A stretch of 35,835 bases of DNA, taken from positions 1 through 35,835 of the forward strand of contig JAISTH010000030.1 in assembly GCA_031272715.1 (NCBI GenBank), written 5' to 3'. Within the stretch, counting starts at the first letter, position 1, and each line of letters opens with the position of its first letter. Positions 23,421-32,093 of the stretch are shown here, piece by piece. A program made the translations under genes and the position numbers. The notes beneath the pieces are model-generated. The model had not been told where the DNA came from, searched no databases, and was given only the letters and a program-made list of their open reading frames with translations. This DNA comes from Desulfovibrio sp. (GTDB lineage: Bacteria; Desulfobacterota; Desulfovibrionia; Desulfovibrionales; Desulfovibrionaceae).

Positions 23421-23665
23421 GCATGCGTTCCGGACTCCACGCCCGCCCGGCCGCCAAGATCGCCCAGGAAGCCCAGCGGTACGAGTCCGACATCCGCATC
23501 CTGGGCGCCGAGGAAACGGCCGACGCCAAGAGCATGCTGGACATCCTGACTCTCGACACGACCCCCGACGCCAGCGTCACCTTCCTCGCCCAGGGCGAGG
23601 ACGCCAGACAGGCCCTGAGCGGACTCGCCGTCTGCCTCGACGCCGTCCAGCAGTCCGATGGCTAG
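23366..23665 (+). CDS. phosphocarrier protein HPr
   Basis: HPr carries phosphate from Enzyme I to sugar-specific EII proteins. It has 99 residues; the active-site histidine is His25 in SGLHARPAAKIAQEAQRY, and ADAKSMLDILTL holds Ser56, near the position of the regulatory serine in Gram-positive HPr. Start at 23366 (MEYDIKQTP) gives about 10 extra residues before the usual start; the ribosome site is weak. The gene lies inside the end of rsmI and overlaps ptsI by 8 bases, so the three are probably translated together. Confidence 0.93.
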   Translation: MEYDIKQTPDGLAMSVPLSMRSGLHARPAAKIAQEAQRYESDIRILGAEETADAKSMLDILTLDTTPDASVTFLAQGEDARQALSGLAVCLDAVQQSDG

Positions 23666-25424
23666 GGCGGTCCTCGCCGGCACCCCGGTCTCTCCGGGCA
23701 TCGCGATCGGGACCCTCCACTTCCTCCACGACACGAGAAGGGTCCGCCGGCAGCGCATCCACCCCAGGGAAGTGGCCCGGGAACAGGAGGCCCTCTGCAG
23801 GGCCTCCGTCGCCCTCTGCCACGCCTTCGAGCAGACCCTCGACAACGTCCCCCAGGAACTCGCGGAATACCGCGACGTGATCGGGGCCCAGATGGAACTG
23901 GCCAGGGATCCCAAGCTCCTCGCCGCCATCCGGGACTACATCGCCGAGAGGCACGTGCGCGCGGAACTGGCCATCGACCGCATCGTGGAGGACCGCTGCG
24001 CGAAGTTCCGCAAGATGGAGGACCCCTACCTCAGGGACAGGGCCCAGGACATCCGCGCCGTGGGCCTGCGGCTGCGGGAGTGCCTGAAGGGCTCGGACGC
24101 CGGGCGCAATCCCGACGTCGGGAGCGTGCTGGCGGCGGAGGACGTCTCCCCCGCGGACTTCATGGATCGCCGGCCGGGAAGCCTCCGGGCCGTCGTCACA
24201 GTGGAGGGCGGCCCCACGTCGCATTCCGCCATCCTGGCCCGGAGCCTGCGCATCCCCACCCTGGTGGGGGTCGCCGAACTTACCGATGCGGCCTGCGAAG
24301 GGGAGCCGGTCATCGTGGACGCCCTCGAGGGCCGTCTGCTGCTGGATCCGGACGAGATGGACCTTGCCCGGTACGTGGAGCGCCAGGAGGCCTACCAGCA
24401 GTGGGAGGTCCATTGCTGGACCGGCGTGCGTCTCCCCGCGGAGACGACGGGAGGGAGGGTCGTCGCGGTGGAGGCCAATCTGGAGAACCCCCGGGACCTG
24501 CCGGCCTTCGGCGAGTGCGGCGCGGAAGGCATCGGCCTCTACCGGACCGAGTTCGCCTATTTCCGGGAGCGGCTCCCCTCGGAGGAGGAACTCTATCTGG
24601 AGTACTCCAAGGTGGCCGCGGCCATCTCCCCGGCCCAGGTCGTCTTCCGCACGCTGGACTCCGGCGCCGACAAGCTCATCCGCGCCCAGGCCGCCCTGAG
24701 GGAGCAGAATCCCGCCCTGGGCCTGCGGGGCATCCGCTTCAGCCTGCGCTATCCGGACATCTTCCGGGGGCAGCTGCGGGCCCTGCTGCGGGCGGGAGCC
24801 ACGGGGAACGTCGCCCTGCTGCTGCCCATGATCACGGGCATCGACGAGATGCGGCAGGTGCGCGCCCTGCTCATGGAACTCCAGGACGAACTCGAGGCCG
24901 AAGGCGTCCCCTACGCCGCCGACGTCCCCCTGGGAGGCATGATAGAGACCCCCGCGGCGGTCCTCATCTGCGACGCCCTGGCCGGGGAGTGCGACTTCTT
25001 CAGCATCGGCACCAACGACCTGGTCCATTACCTGCTGTCCATCGACCGCACCAACAGGCACGTCGGCTATCTCAACGACCCCATGCACCCGGCGGTGGTC
25101 AGGGCGCTGAAGCAGATCATGGACACGGCCCGGGACCGGGGCGTCAGGGTGACCGTGTGCGGCGAGCTCGCCTCCGACCCTTACGCCCTCACCCTGCTGA
25201 CGGGACTCGGGGTCGACGCGGTGTCCGCCGCCCCCCGCTTCATCCCGGCGATCAAGCACCTGATCCGGCAGCTGGACGCCTCCTCCTGCGACGACCTCGC
25301 GGAGTGCGTGCTGAAGAGCGCGGACGCCGGAGCGTCACGGCGCATGGTCCACGACCGCCTCGCCCGGCAGCTGGGGGACGAACTCCCCTTCTTCACCGCG
25401 AGCTTCAGGACGCCGGGACAATGA
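23658..25424 (+). CDS. ptsI: phosphoenolpyruvate-protein phosphotransferase (Enzyme I)
   Basis: Enzyme I takes phosphate from PEP and passes it to HPr. It has 588 residues. The phospho-histidine is His189 in VEGGPTSHSAILARSL, the same number as in E. coli. The PEP-binding barrel shows GIGLYRTEFAYF, GLRGIRFSLRYPDIF, GGMIETPAAVLI, FFSIGTNDLVHYLLSIDR and the catalytic Cys in VTVCGELASDP. The N-terminus has SPGIAIG. No sugar-specific EII gene is seen in the window, so the partner EII lies elsewhere or the system is regulatory. It overlaps smpB by ATGA. Confidence 0.97.
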   Translation: MARAVLAGTPVSPGIAIGTLHFLHDTRRVRRQRIHPREVAREQEALCRASVALCHAFEQTLDNVPQELAEYRDVIGAQMELARDPKLLAAIRDYIAERHVRAELAIDRIVEDRCAKFRKMEDPYLRDRAQDIRAVGLRLRECLKGSDAGRNPDVGSVLAAEDVSPADFMDRRPGSLRAVVTVEGGPTSHSAILARSLRIPTLVGVAELTDAACEGEPVIVDALEGRLLLDPDEMDLARYVERQEAYQQWEVHCWTGVRLPAETTGGRVVAVEANLENPRDLPAFGECGAEGIGLYRTEFAYFRERLPSEEELYLEYSKVAAAISPAQVVFRTLDSGADKLIRAQAALREQNPALGLRGIRFSLRYPDIFRGQLRALLRAGATGNVALLLPMITGIDEMRQVRALLMELQDELEAEGVPYAADVPLGGMIETPAAVLICDALAGECDFFSIGTNDLVHYLLSIDRTNRHVGYLNDPMHPAVVRALKQIMDTARDRGVRVTVCGELASDPYALTLLTGLGVDAVSAAPRFIPAIKHLIRQLDASSCDDLAECVLKSADAGASRRMVHDRLARQLGDELPFFTASFRTPGQ

Positions 25425-25879
25425 GCGGGAAGAAGCAGGCCCCCTCCTCCATCGCCGTCAACAGGAAGGCCAGGCACCTCTACGACCTCTCGGACTTCCT
25501 GGAGGCGGGCCTCGTCCTGACGGGCCCCGAGGTCAAGAGCATCCGCGCCGGCAAGGTGAACTTCCTGGACAGCTACGTGGACTTCAGGAACGGGGAGGCC
25601 TTCCTCGTGTCCCTGAACGTGGCGCCGTATTCCAACGCCGGCTACGTCGTGCAGATTCCCGACCGGCCCCGGAAGCTGCTGCTCCACGCCAAGGAGATCG
25701 CGCGCCTTGCGGGCGTCGTGGCCCAGAAGGGGCTGACGGTGGTTCCGGTGCGCATGTACCTGAAGCGTGGGCGGATCAAGGTGGAGATCGCCGTGGGCAA
25801 GGGGCGCAAGCTCCACGACCATCGGGACGAACTCAAGCGGCGTGCCGAGGAGCGGGACCTCGCCCGGGACATGGCCTGA
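25421..25879 (+). CDS. smpB: SsrA-binding protein SmpB
   Basis: SmpB binds tmRNA and delivers it to stalled ribosomes. The ATG overlaps the ptsI stop (ATGA). It has 152 residues with the opening IAVNRKARHLYDLSDFLEAG, LTGPEVKSIRAGKVNFLDSY, RPRKLLLHAKEIARL and GLTVVPVRMYLKRGRIKVEIAVGKGRKLHDHR, followed by a basic tail that enters the ribosome's mRNA path. Complete and standard. tmRNA itself is not in the window. Confidence 0.97.
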   Translation: MSGKKQAPSSIAVNRKARHLYDLSDFLEAGLVLTGPEVKSIRAGKVNFLDSYVDFRNGEAFLVSLNVAPYSNAGYVVQIPDRPRKLLLHAKEIARLAGVVAQKGLTVVPVRMYLKRGRIKVEIAVGKGRKLHDHRDELKRRAEERDLARDMA

Positions 25880-25892
25880 CCGCGCCCCCAGG

Positions 25893-25943
25893 GGCGAATC
25901 CGTTCCCCAGGGCGAACCCGTTCCCTAAGGCGGACCCGTTCCC
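25893..25943. repeat. three tandem 18-bp repeats after smpB
   Basis: GGCGAATCCGTTCCC, GGCGAACCCGTTCCC and GGCGGACCCGTTCCC begin at 25893, 25911 and 25929, exactly 18 bases apart, in the smpB-zapB gap. No hairpin with T-run follows. Function unknown; could be slippage-prone. Confidence 0.7.
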
Positions 25944-26055
25944 CGATGCGGCGCAATCCGCCCCCTCCCCCTCTTCCGGAAGACTTGCCCCCTCCTGCAA
26001 GAATCCTCGCCATACCCCCTTGCCATCCCCCCGGCCCGGTGATATCCTCGCCGCC

Positions 26056-26301
26056 ATGGAAAATCTGAACAAGCTGGAAACGCAAATCTCCGCTCTGCTG
26101 GAAAAGTTTGACCGCCTCCGCGCCGAGAACGCCAGCCTTCGCGAGTCCTCCTCCGGGTTCACCTCGGAGAGGGCCGCCCTGGAGTCCGAGGTCGAGGATC
26201 TCCGGAGCCAACTGGAAACGGAAACGAAGCTCCGGAACGAGGCGGTCGTGCGCATTGACACGTTGCTGAACAAGATTCAGGAGCACAATGGCGCAGAGTA
26301 G
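26056..26301 (+). CDS. ZapB-like cell division coiled-coil protein
   Basis: This is an 81-residue protein, nearly all coiled coil with heptad spacing (LNKLETQISALLEKFDRLRAENASL, in two stretches before and after a Ser-rich break near residue 35). The size, the break and the position directly before zapA match the small ZapB/ZapB-like proteins that organise the FtsZ ring with ZapA. An upstream in-frame start would add 12 non-helical residues; the ATG at 26056 fits better. Function rests mainly on context. Confidence 0.7.
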   Translation: MENLNKLETQISALLEKFDRLRAENASLRESSSGFTSERAALESEVEDLRSQLETETKLRNEAVVRIDTLLNKIQEHNGAE

Positions 26302-26307
26302 GTTTTC

Positions 26308-26586
26308 GTGAGCCAGGCATCCATAACGATCAATGTCCTCGGGCTTGATCTGACGTTCAAGCCCGGAGCCGACATGGAACGGGTGCATGAGGTCATGCGC
26401 CTTGTTGACAGACGATTCAAGGTTTTGAAGTCCCAGGGGGGACGTAGCAAGGAAACCAATTTGACGCTTCTGGTTCTTGAAATGGCAGACGATGTGTTGA
26501 AACTCAAGAAAGAATTGGACGATCTAAAGCAACGTATTTCGTCCATTGTAAAAATGATAGAAAGTTCCGGAAATCAATCAGTCTGA
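26308..26586 (+). CDS. zapA: cell division protein ZapA
   Basis: ZapA binds FtsZ and crosslinks its filaments. It starts with GTG at 26308 and gives 92 residues: SITINVLGLDLTFKPGADMERVHEVMRLVDRRF matches the ZapA globular head, with a coiled-coil C-terminus (VLEMADDVLKLKKELDDLKQRI). It comes 6 bases after the zapB-like gene. The 3' side holds 6S RNA, an arrangement also known from E. coli, where zapA lies next to ssrS. Confidence 0.9.
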   Translation: MSQASITINVLGLDLTFKPGADMERVHEVMRLVDRRFKVLKSQGGRSKETNLTLLVLEMADDVLKLKKELDDLKQRISSIVKMIESSGNQSV

Positions 26587-26656
26587 AGTTCAACTTTTGG
26601 ATTGCCATCGTATATATTCGATGTAGACCAATGGTAGACTCTTTGATTCACCTTAA

Positions 26657-26841
26657 GCAACCCTGGAATGTTTGTGATCATAGCTTCGGTGCCTACCTTA
26701 CAAGCATTAAGAATAAGGGCATGGCCGCTGTTTCCGGTGTGCAAGCCCGGCCTGGACCGGGAAGCCTAAAAGAATTATGCTAGCGCCCGACCTGGTGACC
26801 CAGGTTCGTACCGCAAGCGTGACACGGCATTTCGGGGTTGC
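26657..26841 (+). ncRNA. ssrS: 6S RNA
   Basis: 6S RNA mimics an open promoter and holds RNA polymerase in slow growth. The ends pair well: GCAACCCTGGAATGT at 26657 with GCATTTCGGGGTTGC ending at 26841. The inside holds the conserved GCCCGGCCTGGACCGGGAAG hairpin followed by CCTAAAA, matching the E. coli GCTCGGTCCGTCCGAGAAGCCTTAAAA segment, and then the CCTGG/CCAGG hairpin. Total length is 185 bases, close to 184 in E. coli. It lies between zapA and rny. A T-rich stretch follows the 3' end. Clear call, though exact ends may shift a few bases. Confidence 0.9.
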
Positions 26842-26942
26842 TTTCTTTCCGGATTTCTTTCTCTTTCTATCGGACGCATTCTTTCTATTGCGCTTCCATC
26901 GGCACGCCCTGCCGCAAGACCTCTGCGTCACCCTTTGACACG

Positions 26943-26991
26943 GTCTGCGGATCCTTGCGTCCGCAGACGCCACCGGACAACGGCCGGTGGC
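26943..26991 (+). terminator. two back-to-back hairpins between 6S RNA and rny
   Basis: GTCTGCGGA (26943-26951) pairs with TCCGCAGAC (26960-26968); directly after, GCCACCGG (26969-26976) pairs with CCGGTGGC (26984-26991) and is followed by CTTTCT. The second looks like a modest rho-independent terminator for the zapBA/6S transcript, or an attenuator in the rny leader. The start of the gap (26842-26942) is T/C-rich with no gene. Confidence 0.6.
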
Positions 26992-27065
26992 CTTTCTACG
27001 TTGGCTCTTCAGCCCGGTGATCTTTTGCAGGGATTGGCGGCACTCTCCGATACGGGGAATTTCCG

Positions 27066-28628
27066 ATGGAACTCTACATCGCAATATTGCTGCTCCTTGT
27101 CGCGCTGGTGGCAGGCAGCGCCGGCGGCGCCATCGTCCACGGACGCATCGTGGGCAGGCGGCTCGGCGACGCCCGGGAACTGGCAAGGCGCATCATAGAC
27201 GAGGCGAGGAAGGAGGCGCTGGCCCAGAAGAAGGAGATCCTCATCCAGGGCCAGGACGATCTGTTCAACCAGAAACGGGAGATGGAGAACGAGCACAAGG
27301 AGCGGGAGCGGGAGGTCAAGGGCAGGGAGCGGAAGCTGGACGAGATGACCGCCAGGCTCGAGGAGAAGCTGGAGAAGGCCACCTCCAAGGAGCGGGAACT
27401 GCTGAAGACCGAGAAGGACCAGGCCCGCAAGGAACGCGCCCTGGCCGAGGAGGAGGCGAATCTCGCCATGCGGGTGGGGGAGCAGGACAGGGTCCTGGCC
27501 GAGATATCGGGACTCACCCCCGAGCAGGCCAAGGAGCGCCTCTTCGCCGAGATCGAGTCCAAGACCCGCCACGAGTCCGCCAAGATGATCCGCCAGATCG
27601 AGACCCAGGCCATGGAGACCGCGGACCGCAAGGCCAGGGAGATACTCAGCAACGTCATCCAGCGCTACGCCGGGGACTACGTCAACGAGCAGACGGTGAC
27701 GGCGGTGACCCTGCCCAGCGAGGACATGAAGGGGCGCATCATCGGCAGGGAGGGGCGCAACATCCGCGCCCTCGAGGCCGCGACGGGGGTGGACCTGATC
27801 ATCGACGACACCCCGGAGACGGTCATCCTCTCCGCCTACAGCCCCATGCGCCGCCAGGTGGCCAAGATGGCGCTTGAGCGGCTCATCCAGGACGGCCGCA
27901 TCCACCCCGCCCGGATCGAGGACATCGTCGCCAAGTGCGAGAAGGAGATGGACGCCAAGGTCAAGGAGATCGGCGAGCAGGCCACCTTCGACGCCGGCGT
28001 CCACGGCATCCATCCCGACGTGGTCCGCCTGCTGGGGCAGCTGCGCTACCGGACCTCCTTCACCCAGAACGTGCTCCAGCACTCCCTGGAGGTCTCGGCG
28101 CTGTGCGGCATGCTCGCCGCGGAACTGCGCATGGACGTGAAGAAGGCCAAGCGCGCCGGACTGCTCCACGACATCGGCAAGGCCGTGGACCACGAGGTGG
28201 AGGGGCCCCACGCCCTGATCGGCGCGGACATCGCCAAGAAATACAGCGAGGGCGGGGAGATCGTCCACGCCATCGCCGCCCACCACGAGGACACGCGCCC
28301 GTCGACGGCCCTGGCCGTCCTGGTCCAGGCCGCGGACTCCATATCCGGCGCCCGCCCGGGCGCCCGCAAGGAACTGCTGGAGAACTACGCCAAGCGCCTC
28401 GAGGATCTGGAGCACATCGCCATGTCCTGCGAGGGCGTCGCCAAGGCCTACGCCATCCAGGCCGGCCGCGAGGTGCGGGTCATGGTCAACGCCGAGTCCG
28501 TGGACGACGACACGACGTACATGCTCTGCAAGGAGATATCCGAACGCATAGAGCGCAACCTCACCTATCCCGGCCAGATCCGCGTGACCGTCATCAGGGA
28601 GCGACGCGCCGTGGGCTACGCCAAGTAG
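27066..28628 (+). CDS. rny: ribonuclease Y
   Basis: RNase Y is a membrane-anchored endoribonuclease that starts mRNA decay. It has 520 residues: an N-terminal helix ([20 protein letters not shown]) that anchors it, a long charged coiled coil to about residue 200, a KH RNA-binding domain with [22 protein letters not shown], and an HD domain with [13 protein letters not shown] and [13 protein letters not shown] (metal His-Asp), then [11 protein letters not shown]. The end ERRAVGYAK is typical. It has a GGGGAA ribosome site. The gene after it starts 8 bases downstream. Confidence 0.97.
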   Translation: MELYIAILLLLVALVAGSAGGAIVHGRIVGRRLGDARELARRIIDEARKEALAQKKEILIQGQDDLFNQKREMENEHKEREREVKGRERKLDEMTARLEEKLEKATSKERELLKTEKDQARKERALAEEEANLAMRVGEQDRVLAEISGLTPEQAKERLFAEIESKTRHESAKMIRQIETQAMETADRKAREILSNVIQRYAGDYVNEQTVTAVTLPSEDMKGRIIGREGRNIRALEAATGVDLIIDDTPETVILSAYSPMRRQVAKMALERLIQDGRIHPARIEDIVAKCEKEMDAKVKEIGEQATFDAGVHGIHPDVVRLLGQLRYRTSFTQNVLQHSLEVSALCGMLAAELRMDVKKAKRAGLLHDIGKAVDHEVEGPHALIGADIAKKYSEGGEIVHAIAAHHEDTRPSTALAVLVQAADSISGARPGARKELLENYAKRLEDLEHIAMSCEGVAKAYAIQAGREVRVMVNAESVDDDTTYMLCKEISERIERNLTYPGQIRVTVIRERRAVGYAK

Positions 28629-28636
28629 GCCGCCCC

Positions 28637-29233
28637 ATGATCGACGTCCTGCACTGGCTGGGAGCGGCGGGGATATTCGTGCCCGCGGCGGCGGCGGGAC
28701 TGCGGGCGCGGCAGTGCGGCTCCCACTTCACCGGCGCGGCGGTCCTGGGCTGCCTCGTCGGCCTGAGCGCCCCCCTCTTCATGGACTGTCTGCTGGGGAT
28801 GGGCGTCCCCGCCATCCTGACCCGGGAGACGCCCCTCGGGGCCACGGCCCTCGGAGGGGTGCTGGGAGCCCTGTTCGGCGCCTTCAACCCGGCGACGTCC
28901 CTGGTCTTCGGATGCCTGGACGCCCTGGGACTCGGTCTCGTGGCCTGTCTCGGCAGCCTGCAGGGACTCGCCATGGGACTGCCGGCGACGGGCTGTCTCA
29001 TCCTGGGATGCGTGTCGGGACTCATACCGGGCATCCTCAGGGACATGCTGGACGGCGAGCCGATCCTCGCGCTGGAGTCGGACTTCTACGTCTCGGCGGC
29101 CATCCTCGGGCAGGTGCTCACCATAGGAAGCTGTTTCTATTCACACATGCCCCGATGGGCGTGCGTCCTCCTTGGGGCGCTCGTCTGCGCCATGCTGCGG
29201 GGCGTGCGCATCAGGCGGGAGGCCGGCCGCTGA
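28637..29233 (+). CDS. trimeric intracellular cation channel / UPF0126-type membrane protein
   Basis: This 198-residue product consists of about six or seven hydrophobic helices. The stretch GCVSGLIPGILRDMLDGEPILALESDFYVSAAILG (read in two parts around residue 130-160) matches the second repeat of the UPF0126/TRIC family ('G-x-x-R-D-x-L ... P ... Y-A-x-A-A-L-x-G'). The first repeat is less clear: GALFGAFNPATSLVF lacks the expected RD motif. Some family members are cation channels, one group is linked to glycine transport; the substrate here is unknown. It follows rny by 8 bases. Confidence 0.7.
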   Translation: MIDVLHWLGAAGIFVPAAAAGLRARQCGSHFTGAAVLGCLVGLSAPLFMDCLLGMGVPAILTRETPLGATALGGVLGALFGAFNPATSLVFGCLDALGLGLVACLGSLQGLAMGLPATGCLILGCVSGLIPGILRDMLDGEPILALESDFYVSAAILGQVLTIGSCFYSHMPRWACVLLGALVCAMLRGVRIRREAGR

Positions 29234-29278
29234 GACCGGCCCGTCCGCGGCAACCCTCTTCCCCCAGCGAGGTGAAAC

Positions 29279-30394
29279 ATGACGAAAGCTCTCGACGCCC
29301 TTTCCGAGATACTCCTGATGGGCCCCGGCCCCTCCATGGTCAACGAGGCCGTGTACAAGGCCATGGGCAAGCATCTCGTGGGGCACATGGATCCCGAGTT
29401 CATCGCGGTGATGGACGACATCAAGGGCCAGTTGCGGCAGCTGTGCGGCACCGCCAACGAGGTGACCATGCCCATGAGCGGCACGGGCTCCGCCGGCATG
29501 GAGACCTGCTACGTCAACCTGGTGGAGCACGGCGACAAGGTGCTGGTCCTGCACAACGGCGTCTTCAGCGGCCGCATGATCGACGTCGCCACGCGCCTGG
29601 GCGCCCAGGTGGACGTGCTGGAGTTCCCGTGGGGGACGCCGGTGCTGGTCCCCAAGGTCAAGGAGAAGCTGGCCGGAGGCAAGTACGCCATCGTCGCGGT
29701 CATCCACGCCGAGACCTCCACCGGGGTCTGCAACCCCGTGGAGGAGATCGGGAAGCTGGTGCGGGAGCACGGCGCACTCTATCTCGTGGACGGCGTCACC
29801 AGCCTCGGCGGCATCGAGGTGGCCCTGGACCGTTGGGGCGTGGACGCCTTCTACAGCGGCACCCAGAAATGCCTCTCCTGCCCTCCGGGCCTCTCCCCGG
29901 TGTCCTTCTCCCCCCGGGCCATCGAGAAGATCAAGGCCAGGAAGTCCAAGGTGCCCAACTGGTACCTGGACATGAACATGATCATGCAATACTGGGAGGG
30001 GGCCAACCGCACCTACCACCACACGGCTCCCGTCAGCATGAACTACGCCCTCAACGCCGCCCTGGCCCTCATCCTCGACGAGGGGCCGGAGAAGGTGCAC
30101 GCCCGGCACAAGGCCATGCACGACATGTTCGTCAAGGGCGTCGAGGCCCTCGGCTTCTCCATGTTCGTGGAGAAGCCGTACCGACTGCCCATGCTCAACC
30201 TCGTCACGTGCCCGGCGGGGGTCGACGAGGCGGCGCTGCGCAAGGCGCTGCGCACGAAGCACAACATCGAGGTGGGCGGCGGACTCGGCCCGCTGGCGGG
30301 CAAGGTCATACGCATCGGCATCATGGGCGAGACCGCCCGGGAGGCCAACGTGCAGCGCCTGCTGGACGCCCTGGCGAAGGAGACCGGACGCTGA
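29279..30394 (+). CDS. class V aminotransferase (alanine/serine-glyoxylate aminotransferase type)
   Basis: This is a PLP enzyme of 371 residues in the serine-pyruvate/alanine-glyoxylate aminotransferase group. It has LLMGPGPSMVNEAVYKAMGKHLVGHMDPEF at the start, a Gly-rich cofactor loop (MSGTGSAGMET), HAETSTGVCNPVEEIG, LVDGVTSLGGIEVALDRWGVDAFYSG with the PLP-binding Asp, and the Schiff-base lysine in SGTQKCLSCPPGLSP. The C-domain has YHHTAPVSMNYAL. GAGGTG precedes the ATG. Likely reactions are pyruvate/glyoxylate transamination; some relatives act on phosphonates or purine-derived compounds, so the exact substrate is open. It converges on glmU. Confidence 0.9.
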   Translation: MTKALDALSEILLMGPGPSMVNEAVYKAMGKHLVGHMDPEFIAVMDDIKGQLRQLCGTANEVTMPMSGTGSAGMETCYVNLVEHGDKVLVLHNGVFSGRMIDVATRLGAQVDVLEFPWGTPVLVPKVKEKLAGGKYAIVAVIHAETSTGVCNPVEEIGKLVREHGALYLVDGVTSLGGIEVALDRWGVDAFYSGTQKCLSCPPGLSPVSFSPRAIEKIKARKSKVPNWYLDMNMIMQYWEGANRTYHHTAPVSMNYALNAALALILDEGPEKVHARHKAMHDMFVKGVEALGFSMFVEKPYRLPMLNLVTCPAGVDEAALRKALRTKHNIEVGGGLGPLAGKVIRIGIMGETAREANVQRLLDALAKETGR

Positions 30395-30398
30395 CGGG

Positions 30399-30590
30399 CC
30401 GGATTTGGTCCAAGGGCCGAAAATGGAAAGGTCGATGCCAACCTGACCGACGACCGTATCTGGTCCAAGGACCGAAAATGGAAAGGTCGACGTCGACCTT
30501 ACCATCGACCGGATTTGGTCCAAGGACCGAACGTGGAATGATCGGCGTCAACCCGACCATCATGCGTATCTGGTCCAAGGGCCGAAAATG
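30399..30590. repeat. four tandem 55-bp repeats between convergent genes
   Basis: Copies start at 30399, 30454, 30509 and 30564, exactly 55 bases apart. Each opens CGKATYTGGTCCAAGG and continues RCCGAAAATGGAAAGGTCGA; the last copy ends in the A-run of the glmU terminator. Copies 1 and 3 open CGGATTT, copies 2 and 4 CGTATCT, so the array looks like a doubled pair. GGTCC-AA-GGACC is a small dyad in each, and copy 2 also has the palindrome GGTCGACGTCGACC. No coding or CRISPR-type spacers. Confidence 0.85.
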
Positions 30591-30638
30591 GAAAAAAAAA
30601 ACGAGGCGGACGGGGCGTCATGCGCCCTGCCCGCCTCG
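30591..30638 (-). terminator. rho-independent terminator of glmU
   Basis: On the minus strand CGAGGCGG and CCGCCTCG form the outer arms (30602-30609, 30631-30638) of a GC-rich stem with an inner GGGCG/CGCCC part, followed by a run of ten T (A-run at 30591-30600). It sits 30 bases after the glmU stop. Textbook form. Confidence 0.9.
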
Positions 30639-30667
30639 CGAATTTCCGGATTCCGGACGATCCCGGC

Positions 30668-32077
30668 TCAGGACCCGGACTTGGGCTCTTCCGGGGGGAC
30701 GGCGTCCCTGCCCGCCAATCGCCGGGGGATGTTCCGCTGCCGTCCTCGCGCGATGGCCATTTCGCCCGGCCCCACGTTCCGGGTGACGACGGAGCCGGCT
30801 CCCACCAGCGCGTCGTCCCCCACCACCACGGGCGCCACCATGGCCGTGTTGCTGCCGATGAAGGCCCTCTCGCCGATGGTCGTCCTGTACTTGTGCTTGC
30901 CGTCGTAGTTGCAGGTGATGGTGCCGGCGCCGATGTTCGCCCCCGCCCCGATGGAGGCGTCCCCGAGATACGTGAGATGGTTGGCCTTGGCGCCCGGCCC
31001 AAGGACCGCATTCTTCAGCTCGACGAAGTTCCCGACATGGGAACCCGCCTCGAGCCGCGCGCCGGGCCGCAACCGCGCGAACGGCCCCACGATCGCCCCC
31101 TCCCCCACGACCGCGTCCTCGATGTGGGAGAAGGAACGGATCACCGCCCCCCGTTCCACCGTGCAGTTGCGCACCACCACGTGGGAGAGGCACTCGGCCT
31201 CCGACGCGATCCGGCTTGCGCCGTAGATCTCGCAGGGACCGGTGAGACGCGCGCCAGGGGCGACTTCCGCAAGGGGCCCCACCCGGACCAGGGACGGGGC
31301 GTGGATCACGACGCCGGACTCGAGCAACGCCTCCACCCTCGCCTCACGGAGCAGTTCCTCGCTCCGGGCCAGTTCCCCGGGGGTGTTGACGCCGAGCAGC
31401 CCCGTGTCCGCGCCGCAGGCGATCCCCAGCACCTCGATCCCCCGGCCGACGGCGAGTTCCACGAGATCCGTGACGTAGTATTCCCCCCCGGCGTTGTCGC
31501 AGGTCACCAGGGGCAGCAGTTCCTTCGCCAGGGCGAGATCCACCGCGTACATCCCGGCGTTGACCTCGCGCCCCTCGGGACCGTGCAGGGCGACGTCGAA
31601 CTCCTTCGCCTCCACGATGGACCGCACGCGGCCGTCCCCGCGCCCCCCCTCCCGGATCACCCTGCCGTAGGCGCCGGGATCGTCGAGGGTGATCGTGGCG
31701 AAGGCCAGAGGGGCGCCCTTCGTCCTTTCGAGGAAGGAGGCGACAAGGGCCGGCGTGAGCAGGGGCGTGTCACCGTTGACAAGCAGGACGCGCCGGATGC
31801 CGGCGGCCTCCATGTCCGGAAGGGCCGTGCCCAGGGCGTGGGCCGTGCCCAGTTGCCGCTCCTGGAACACGAAGCGTCCGCCGGGGAAACACTTGCGCAC
31901 GTCGTCGGCGCAATGCCCCACCAGCATCCAGACGTCCTCCCCGAGAACCGGGGCAAGCGCCCTCACGACATAGCTCGCCATGGGCTCCTCCAGCAGTTGC
32001 TGGAGGACCTTCGGCCGCGCCGAGTGCATCCTGGTCCCCTTGCCGGCGGCCAGCACCAGCACCCCTGTCCTTGACAT
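30668..32077 (-). CDS. glmU: bifunctional UDP-N-acetylglucosamine pyrophosphorylase / glucosamine-1-phosphate N-acetyltransferase GlmU
   Basis: GlmU makes UDP-GlcNAc for peptidoglycan and LPS. It has 469 residues. The N-domain has the nucleotide-binding LVLAAGKGTRMHSARPKVL, QLGTAHAL and VNGDTPLLTPALV; the C-domain is a left-handed beta helix of hexapeptide repeats with VGNFVELKNAVLGPGAKANHLTYLGD and IGAGANIGAGTITCNYDGKHK, the acetyl-CoA binding segment. It ends in basic RGRQRNIPRRL. GGAGG precedes the ATG and overlaps the end of clpB. It is the last gene of clpB-glmU, with a clear terminator after it. Confidence 0.97.
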   Translation of the reverse strand: MSRTGVLVLAAGKGTRMHSARPKVLQQLLEEPMASYVVRALAPVLGEDVWMLVGHCADDVRKCFPGGRFVFQERQLGTAHALGTALPDMEAAGIRRVLLVNGDTPLLTPALVASFLERTKGAPLAFATITLDDPGAYGRVIREGGRGDGRVRSIVEAKEFDVALHGPEGREVNAGMYAVDLALAKELLPLVTCDNAGGEYYVTDLVELAVGRGIEVLGIACGADTGLLGVNTPGELARSEELLREARVEALLESGVVIHAPSLVRVGPLAEVAPGARLTGPCEIYGASRIASEAECLSHVVVRNCTVERGAVIRSFSHIEDAVVGEGAIVGPFARLRPGARLEAGSHVGNFVELKNAVLGPGAKANHLTYLGDASIGAGANIGAGTITCNYDGKHKYRTTIGERAFIGSNTAMVAPVVVGDDALVGAGSVVTRNVGPGEMAIARGRQRNIPRRLAGRDAVPPEEPKSGS

Positions 32078-32093
32078 CCACTACCTCCGGAGG

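Noticed and set aside
30399-30590. CRISPR array
   Set aside because: The 55-bp units are continuous with no unique spacers and no cas genes are near.
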